Of a DNA stretch of 64,000 bases, positions 59,651-64,000 are shown one piece after another. Origin of the DNA: Anaerolineales bacterium (lineage in GTDB: Bacteria; Chloroflexota; Anaerolineae; 4572-78; J111); assembly GCA_015075405.1 (NCBI GenBank), contig JABTUK010000006.1, positions 1-64,000 of the forward strand. The letters run 5' to 3'. The position numbers and the translations under genes were made by a program. The notes beneath the pieces are model-generated. The model worked only from the letters and a program-made list of their open reading frames with translations. It was not told the DNA's origin and did no database searches. The first letter of the stretch is position 1. The number at the start of each line of letters is the position of its first letter.

Positions 59651-59752
59651 CCCCGGCATGAATGCCAGGGCTAGGAAACAGCGCCGGGTCAACCCGGCTT
59701 TAGCCCGATTCATCGGGCGCTGTGGGATAGTCCGGCGACTTCATCGCCGGAC
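59651..59752. repeat. Multi-hairpin structured repeat family H, copy 3
   Basis: CCCCGGCATGAATGCCAGGG, then AACAGCGCCGGG-TC-AACCCGG within a GCGCC...GGCGC stem and CCCGATTCATCGGG, then GTCCGGCGACTTCATCGCCGG. Nearly the reverse complement of copy 2 at 41310. It lies in front of the PhoR-like kinase gene; the open frame from 59658 reads through it but is not the gene's start. Confidence 0.8.
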
Positions 59753-59843
59753 GAGCGCTGGGGGCAAGGGTGTCTTTGGGTTTCCGAACGTTCCCAAATT
59801 GATAGAATCTTTGGAAATTTATCTTTACTACAGGCAGGAATTT

Positions 59844-61055
59844 ATGAGCATCGGCTGGTGGATTGCGGCGGGCCTGTTGATCGTGGTGATTGGACAACTC
59901 ATCGTTTACCGACGCTTGAAAAATCAATTCCGGCAGACGGAAGCTGAAACTTTGCGCCTGGAGCGCAAACTTTCGTTTGTGCGGAATGAATTGGCCGAGG
60001 CCCAAACGCGCCGTAAAAAATTACTCGCCGCCTCAACCCAGGCCCTCATTATTGTCGAAAAAGACCACCGGGTTTCAAGCGCCAACAAAGTCGCCCGGCG
60101 GCTGTTTGGGCCGTTGGAGCAGGCTGCTACCTTTACCACCTGGACGCGCCAGCACCAATTACGGGAATTGGTGGATCAAACCCTGGCCGGTGAAAAGATG
60201 CCGCCGTTTTATTTTAGCAAAGATGACAAGACGCTGGAGGTTCACGCCCGTTCGATCAAGGGCCGCTCGCGGGATGGCAAAAAACAGCCGGTGGCGGTGG
60301 CTTTGGCCATCCATGATGTAACCGAACTGCAACGGCTGAGCCGGGCCAGGCGCGATTTTGTGGCCAATATTTCGCACGAGTTACGCACCCCGCTGGCTTC
60401 GCTGCGCCTGTTGACCGAGACCCTGCTCAATGGGGCGCTGGACGACCAGAGTATGGCCGTCAACCTGGTCAATAAGATTGTGGCTCAACTGGATACCCTT
60501 TACCAGTTGGCCCAAGAATTGCTCGATCTATCTTTGATTGAGTCAGGCCAGGCCCCCTTGAAATTGGCCGCCTACCCTTTGCGCTCGATTGTACAGGCTC
60601 AAATAGACCAGCTTTTACCCCAGGCTGAACGCAAAAAACTCAGCCTGACGGTTGACATTGACCCGGACTTAAAGGTACTGGCCGATGAGACCATGATGGG
60701 CCGGGTTGTGACCAATCTCATCCATAACGGGATCAAATTTACCGAAACTGGCGGTATTACCATCTCGGCTGAAAAAATCAGCGGCCTGCCCGCCCCCAAA
60801 CAAACCGACCCCCTTGAAGATTGGGTCATGGTCAGCGTGGCCGATACCGGCGTGGGGATTCCGCCCGATGAGATCAGCCGCATTTTTGAACGCTTTTACA
60901 AGATTGACCGGGCGCGTAACCGCAAACAGTCCGGTACCGGCCTGGGGTTGGCCATTGCCAAGCACATTGTCGAAGCGCATGGCGGCCGTATTTGGGCCGA
61001 GAGCGACGGCAAAAGCGGCACTACCTTTTACTTCACCTTACCCCCGGAGGAGTAA
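59844..61055 (+). CDS. PhoR/WalK-like membrane histidine kinase (TM-PAS-HisKA-HATPase)
   Basis: The protein (403 residues) has one transmembrane helix (WWIAAGLLIVVIGQLIVY), a coiled coil and a PAS domain at about 70-170. The HisKA has its His in FVANISHELRTPLASL, and the HATPase contains NLIHNGIKFT, VADTGVGIP, FERFYKID and GTGLGLAIAKHIVEAHGG. All catalytic boxes are intact. ATG at 59844 is preferred; it has GGCAGGA upstream and its first residues form the membrane segment. No response regulator gene is adjacent. Its TAA stop is the first triplet of a G-type element. Confidence 0.9.
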   Translation: MSIGWWIAAGLLIVVIGQLIVYRRLKNQFRQTEAETLRLERKLSFVRNELAEAQTRRKKLLAASTQALIIVEKDHRVSSANKVARRLFGPLEQAATFTTWTRQHQLRELVDQTLAGEKMPPFYFSKDDKTLEVHARSIKGRSRDGKKQPVAVALAIHDVTELQRLSRARRDFVANISHELRTPLASLRLLTETLLNGALDDQSMAVNLVNKIVAQLDTLYQLAQELLDLSLIESGQAPLKLAAYPLRSIVQAQIDQLLPQAERKKLSLTVDIDPDLKVLADETMMGRVVTNLIHNGIKFTETGGITISAEKISGLPAPKQTDPLEDWVMVSVADTGVGIPPDEISRIFERFYKIDRARNRKQSGTGLGLAIAKHIVEAHGGRIWAESDGKSGTTFYFTLPPEE

Positions 61056-61079
61056 GTAATCGTCTAAAAATAAGTTCCC
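61053..61079. repeat. Element G copy 2, left part
   Basis: TAAGTAATCGTCTAAAAATA followed by AGTTCCC matches the left end of the G element at 31405. It is split from the right part (61203-61290) by an inserted MITE. Confidence 0.75.
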
Positions 61080-61202
61080 GTAACTACTCAGGCATGTCAT
61101 TTCGACCGCAGGGAGAAATCTCCTTATCCGTGGTTTGCAGACAACGGCCTCAAAGATTTCTCGGCTTTCAGCCTCGAAATGACATGAGGGCTGAGTAGTT
61201 AC
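61080..61202. mobile_element. MITE family A, copy 4, nested in an element G
   Basis: Ends GTAACTACTCAGGCATGTCA and TGACATGAGGGCTGAGTAGTTAC are inverted repeats. AAGTTCCC lies directly on both sides as an 8-bp target duplication. Removing the 123-bp unit and one AAGTTCCC restores a G element almost identical to the copy at 31405. Confidence 0.85.
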
Positions 61203-61290
61203 AAGTTCCCCTAAGTTCCTACGAGTTCCCAGGGAACTAAGGGAACTGGTAGGAACTCAAAATGGGAAGTAGATTTTGGATGCTTAGTAA
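61203..61290. repeat. Element G copy 2, right part
   Basis: AAGTTCCTACGAGTTCCCAG pairs with GGGAACTGGTAGGAACT. The right end AGATTTTGGATGCTTAGTAAG resembles that of the first copy. Confidence 0.75.
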
Positions 61291-61373
61291 GGGGATTGCT
61301 CATTTAGTTGACGCTAAAAGGGCAATGTGCTATCATCAGGCTCGTTTCTATTCTAGGAATAGTGATCCTCGCC

Positions 61374-62753
61374 ATGCCCAATATCCTGATCGAAAACGGT
61401 TCTATTGTTACCGTCAATACTGGCAACGAGGTCATTGCCAGCGGCTACATCTTTATCGAGAATGATAAAATTGCGGCGTTGGGGGCCGGCCCTCCCCCCT
61501 CGACTCTGCGCCGCCAGGCCGACACCCTCATTGATGCTACCCTCATGGCTGTGATGCCGGGGATGGTCAATGCTCACACCCACCTTTTTCAAATATTTCT
61601 GCGCGGCCTGGCCGACGACAAACCGCTGCTGGAGTGGCTCAAATCGGCGATTTGGCCGGTAGCTTGCGCCTTGACCGAAGAGGATGCTTACGTGGCCGGG
61701 CTGGTTGGGTTTTTGGAAAATATCCGCTCCGGGGCCACCGCCGTGGTGGATCACCAATATGTCCACACCGATCTGCGTAACAGCGACGGTATTTGTCGCG
61801 CTGCCCAGGAAACGGGCATTCGTTTGCTGCTGGCTCGCGGCTGGGCCGATTATAACTATCACCCCACTTTTATGGAGAGTCAGGCGGTCATCATCGCCGA
61901 AATGCGGCGCTTGCTGGATATCTGGCAGGGCGCAGCCAATGGCCGGATTCGGGTTGAATTTGGCCCGCTGATCCCCTGGGGCTGCTCTGATCAAACCATG
62001 CGGGAAACCTACCGTCTGGCTCAAGAGTGGGGTCTTGGCACCCATATTCATGTGGCCGAAACCCAGGCCGAAGTGGACATGGTCATGCAATCGCACGGGC
62101 TGCGCCATATCGAATGGTTGGATCATTTGGGGGCGCTCGGCCCCACCACGCACCTGGTCCACAGTGTTTGGTTGTCGGAGCGAGAAATTGATTTGATTGC
62201 CGCGAAAAAGGCGATTGTGGTCCATTGCCCCGTCAGCAATATGTACCTGGCCTCGGGCATTGCGCCTATTACCAAACTCAAAGAAAAAGGCGTCACCATC
62301 GCCCTGGCCAGCGATGGCCCCGGCAGCAACAACTCTCAAAATATGATGGAAACGCTCAAAATGACGGCCTGCCTGCAAAAAGTGGGCAATCTGGATGCGA
62401 TGGCGCTCTATCCTGAGGACGTGCTGGGCATGGCCTGCCGGGGCGGAGCCGCCACCTTCGGCCAGCCGGAGTTGATCGGCTCGCTTGAGGTGGGCAAAAA
62501 GGCCGATGTGGTTCTGGTGGATTTAGACTCACCCTTTTCGATGCCGGTCCACAAAATACCGTCAACGCTGGTTTACAGCGCCAGCGCCGGGCAGGTGGAC
62601 ACGGTGATTATTGATGGCCGAGTTGTGATGCGTAATAAACAAATTACGGTGATGGACGAAAAAGCTGTTCTGGCCCAGGCGAGGACCGTTTGCGCCGGGC
62701 TGCTTGAGCGGGCGCAGGCCATGAAATATTCGCTCGATCAGGTGAAATGGTAG
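61374..62753 (+). CDS. Amidohydrolase, S-adenosylhomocysteine/purine-deaminase-like (TrzA/ATZ family)
   Basis: The protein (459 residues) has the amidohydrolase metal motifs. These are MPGMVNAHTHLFQIFLRG (HxH), IHVAETQAEVDMVM with the third His, LVHSVWLSEREIDLIAA with the fourth, and IALASDGPGSNNSQNMMETLK with the Asp. This set fits the cytosine/SAH/8-oxoguanine deaminase branch. Members deaminate purine- or triazine-type amines. The downstream BMP-type protein binds purine nucleosides in characterised cases, so a purine or nucleoside substrate is reasonable. ATG at 61374 (MPNILIENG) is preferred to 61308. Its TAG stop is the first triplet of a GTAGCAGG repeat. Confidence 0.85.
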   Translation: MPNILIENGSIVTVNTGNEVIASGYIFIENDKIAALGAGPPPSTLRRQADTLIDATLMAVMPGMVNAHTHLFQIFLRGLADDKPLLEWLKSAIWPVACALTEEDAYVAGLVGFLENIRSGATAVVDHQYVHTDLRNSDGICRAAQETGIRLLLARGWADYNYHPTFMESQAVIIAEMRRLLDIWQGAANGRIRVEFGPLIPWGCSDQTMRETYRLAQEWGLGTHIHVAETQAEVDMVMQSHGLRHIEWLDHLGALGPTTHLVHSVWLSEREIDLIAAKKAIVVHCPVSNMYLASGIAPITKLKEKGVTIALASDGPGSNNSQNMMETLKMTACLQKVGNLDAMALYPEDVLGMACRGGAATFGQPELIGSLEVGKKADVVLVDLDSPFSMPVHKIPSTLVYSASAGQVDTVIIDGRVVMRNKQITVMDEKAVLAQARTVCAGLLERAQAMKYSLDQVKW

Positions 62754-62830
62754 CAGGTAACAGGGTAGCAAGGTCGCATAATCTCTCTGACTACTGACTA
62801 CTGACTACTGACTACTGATTACTGACTACT
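62750..62830. repeat. GTAGCAGG and CTGACTACTGACTAC word repeats
   Basis: GGTAGCAGGTAACAGGGTAGC starts at the amidohydrolase stop codon. It is followed by four CTGACTA words at 62788-62830, the same word class as 13757-13925. The rest of 62831-62921 holds only the leader of the lipoprotein gene. Confidence 0.7.
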
Positions 62831-62921
62831 ATCTTCGAGGAGGTGATGAAACGAAAGAGTGTAAGTTTCTTAAATTCCCTAAAAACTAAGCGTTGAATTT
62901 TTACTGGCAGGAGAAGAAAAA

Positions 62922-64000
62922 ATGTCTTTCAAAAATAAACGATTTCTGTTTTGGCTATTATCATCTCTATTGGCCATTGCCTTAATCGCGGCTCAGTGTG
63001 GTGGGGCAGCGACGCCGGCTCCAACCGAGGAGGCTGCTCAGCCGACCGAGGAAGCAGCCGCACCGACTGAAGCGGCGGCAGAACCGACCGAGGCCGCCGC
63101 CGAACCCACCGAAGCTGCGGCCGCAGCGCCCACTGAAGAAGCTGCCGGCGAGGAAGCCTCAGCCGCAGAAGGGGACTTCAGCGGTTTGAAGGTAGCGATG
63201 CTAACCTCTGGGCCGATCAACGATGAGGGCTGGAACCAGACGGCGTATGAGGGGTTGAAAGCGGTGGAAGCGGCCGGGGCGGAAATCGCCAACACCGAGA
63301 ATGTGGCTCAGGCCGACCAGTTGGACCTGATCCGCTCGTATGCAGATCAAGGGTTCAACATCATCATTGGGCATGGATTTGAGTATGGGGATGCGCTGGT
63401 AGCAGCGGCAGAAGAGTACCCGGAAGTAAGCTTTATCCAGATCGGCGGGATCGCCGAGAATGGTAAGAACCTGGTGTCGTATGTCTTCCGGCCTGGTGAA
63501 GGGGGGTATGCCGCTGGAATTTTGGCCGGGTATATGTCGCCGACCGGGAAAATCGGCGGCGTTGGGGCGGTGGAAATTCCGACGATCGCGGCGGATTTCA
63601 ATGCCTTCACCCAGGCAGCCAAGACAGTCAACCCGGAGATAGGGGAAGTGCCGGTGGCTTACACCGGCTCGTGGGTGGACATTCCCAAAGCCAAAGAAGC
63701 GGCCATAGCCCAGATAGACAGCGGCGTTGACTTGATATTGGCTAATGGCGACAATGCCAATGTGGGCGCGATCGAAGCGGCCAAAGAGAATGGCAAAGTA
63801 TACGCCATTGGTTGGACCCGTGACCAAAGCCACCTGGCCCCGGAGTTGGTCTTAACCAGCCTGGAGCAGCGGGTAGACAATATTCTCATTGAGGCGATTA
63901 CTGAAATCAAGGCGGGGACCATCGAGTGGACAAACCACCTGGTCGGCTTTGCCGAGAAGGCTTCGACTTTTGCGCCGTTCAACAAAGCTGTGCCGGAAGA
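62922..64000 (+). CDS. BMP-family ABC transporter substrate-binding lipoprotein, partial
   Basis: The gene runs off the right edge. Residues 1-26 form a lipoprotein signal (MSFKNKRFLFWLLSSLLAIA, lipobox IAAQC). A low-complexity linker of Pro-Thr-Glu-Ala repeats follows to about residue 80, and then the BMP/PnrA domain: KVAMLTSGPINDEGWNQTAY, IGHGFEYGDALVAAAEEYP and FRPGEGGYAAGILAGYMSP. BMP proteins bind purine nucleosides and feed an ABC importer. GGCAGGAGAAGAAAAA precedes ATG at 62922. The linker is typical of Chloroflexota binding proteins. The remaining transporter genes probably lie downstream of the window. Confidence 0.9.
   Translation, partial: MSFKNKRFLFWLLSSLLAIALIAAQCGGAATPAPTEEAAQPTEEAAAPTEAAAEPTEAAAEPTEAAAAAPTEEAAGEEASAAEGDFSGLKVAMLTSGPINDEGWNQTAYEGLKAVEAAGAEIANTENVAQADQLDLIRSYADQGFNIIIGHGFEYGDALVAAAEEYPEVSFIQIGGIAENGKNLVSYVFRPGEGGYAAGILAGYMSPTGKIGGVGAVEIPTIAADFNAFTQAAKTVNPEIGEVPVAYTGSWVDIPKAKEAAIAQIDSGVDLILANGDNANVGAIEAAKENGKVYAIGWTRDQSHLAPELVLTSLEQRVDNILIEAITEIKAGTIEWTNHLVGFAEKASTFAPFNKAVPE

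Noticed and set aside
59658-59843. N-terminal extension of the PhoR-like kinase
   Set aside because: The first 62 codons read through the family H repeat. ATG at 59844 has a ribosome site and is followed directly by the membrane helix.
61353-62378. Minus-strand open frame of 341 codons opposite the amidohydrolase
   Set aside because: Antisense shadow; the plus strand has all amidohydrolase metal motifs.

Overview
The window looks like a chromosomal segment of a Chloroflexota (Anaerolineae-like) bacterium. This placement is an inference. It rests on the Pro-Thr-Glu-Ala-rich linker after the lipobox of the last gene, the very large GAF-rich histidine kinases, a SARP/NB-ARC/TPR regulator, a bacterial alpha-2-macroglobulin, and intergenic spaces crowded with palindromic repeats. 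No rRNA or tRNA gene was seen.

Region 1 (1.3-34.2 kb) is a large locus for methanofuran- and tetrahydromethanopterin (H4MPT)-dependent one-carbon metabolism. The catalytic route is nearly complete: Fae (32.1 kb), methylene-H4MPT dehydrogenase MtdB (23.7 kb), cyclohydrolase Mch (11.9 kb), formyltransferase Ftr (13.9 kb) and formylmethanofuran dehydrogenase subunits A, B, C and D (14.9, 19.9, 12.9 and 21.8 kb). FwdB keeps its Fe-S and metal-ligand cysteines and a FwdD subunit is present. Both point to a redox-active archaeal-type enzyme rather than the hydrolytic Fhc complex of methylotrophic proteobacteria. Around these lie cofactor genes: beta-RFAP synthase, DUF447, a DHPS-like protein, pterin carbinolamine dehydratase, MfnB, MfnE, MfnF, a HisA-like protein, a FolK-MptA fusion, a CitG-like protein and two ATP-grasp ligases. 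Less understood companions are DUF2193- and DUF1464-like proteins, a 119-residue protein and a PfkB kinase. An iron transporter, a glycosyltransferase and an attC-like site split the fwd genes at 16.6-19.9 kb.

Region 2 (34.7-47.8 kb) is accessory. It holds a 2128-residue alpha-2-macroglobulin lipoprotein with a thioester motif and a VapBC-like pair. The stop codon of the PIN gene overlaps the start of an EAD-TIR-FGE protein whose C-terminus looks like the variable region of a diversity-generating retroelement target. An IS5-like element with a 3-bp duplication, a degraded DUF4258/YgiT pair, a UbiD-like decarboxylase and a KH protein follow.

Region 3 (48-64 kb) carries housekeeping and signalling genes: an oxidoreductase, a PP2C phosphatase, a phosphatidylcholine-synthase-like enzyme, three same-strand signalling proteins (S1-REC-GAF-HK, REC-4xGAF-HATPase, REC-phosphotransferase), a PhoR-like kinase, and an amidohydrolase next to a BMP-type nucleoside-binding lipoprotein.

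Across the window several families of short inverted-repeat elements occupy the spaces between genes. One family is a MITE with 7-8 bp target duplications and is nested inside another element. Many elements start exactly at the stop codon of the preceding gene, and several have been absorbed into coding sequence as linkers or C-terminal tails.
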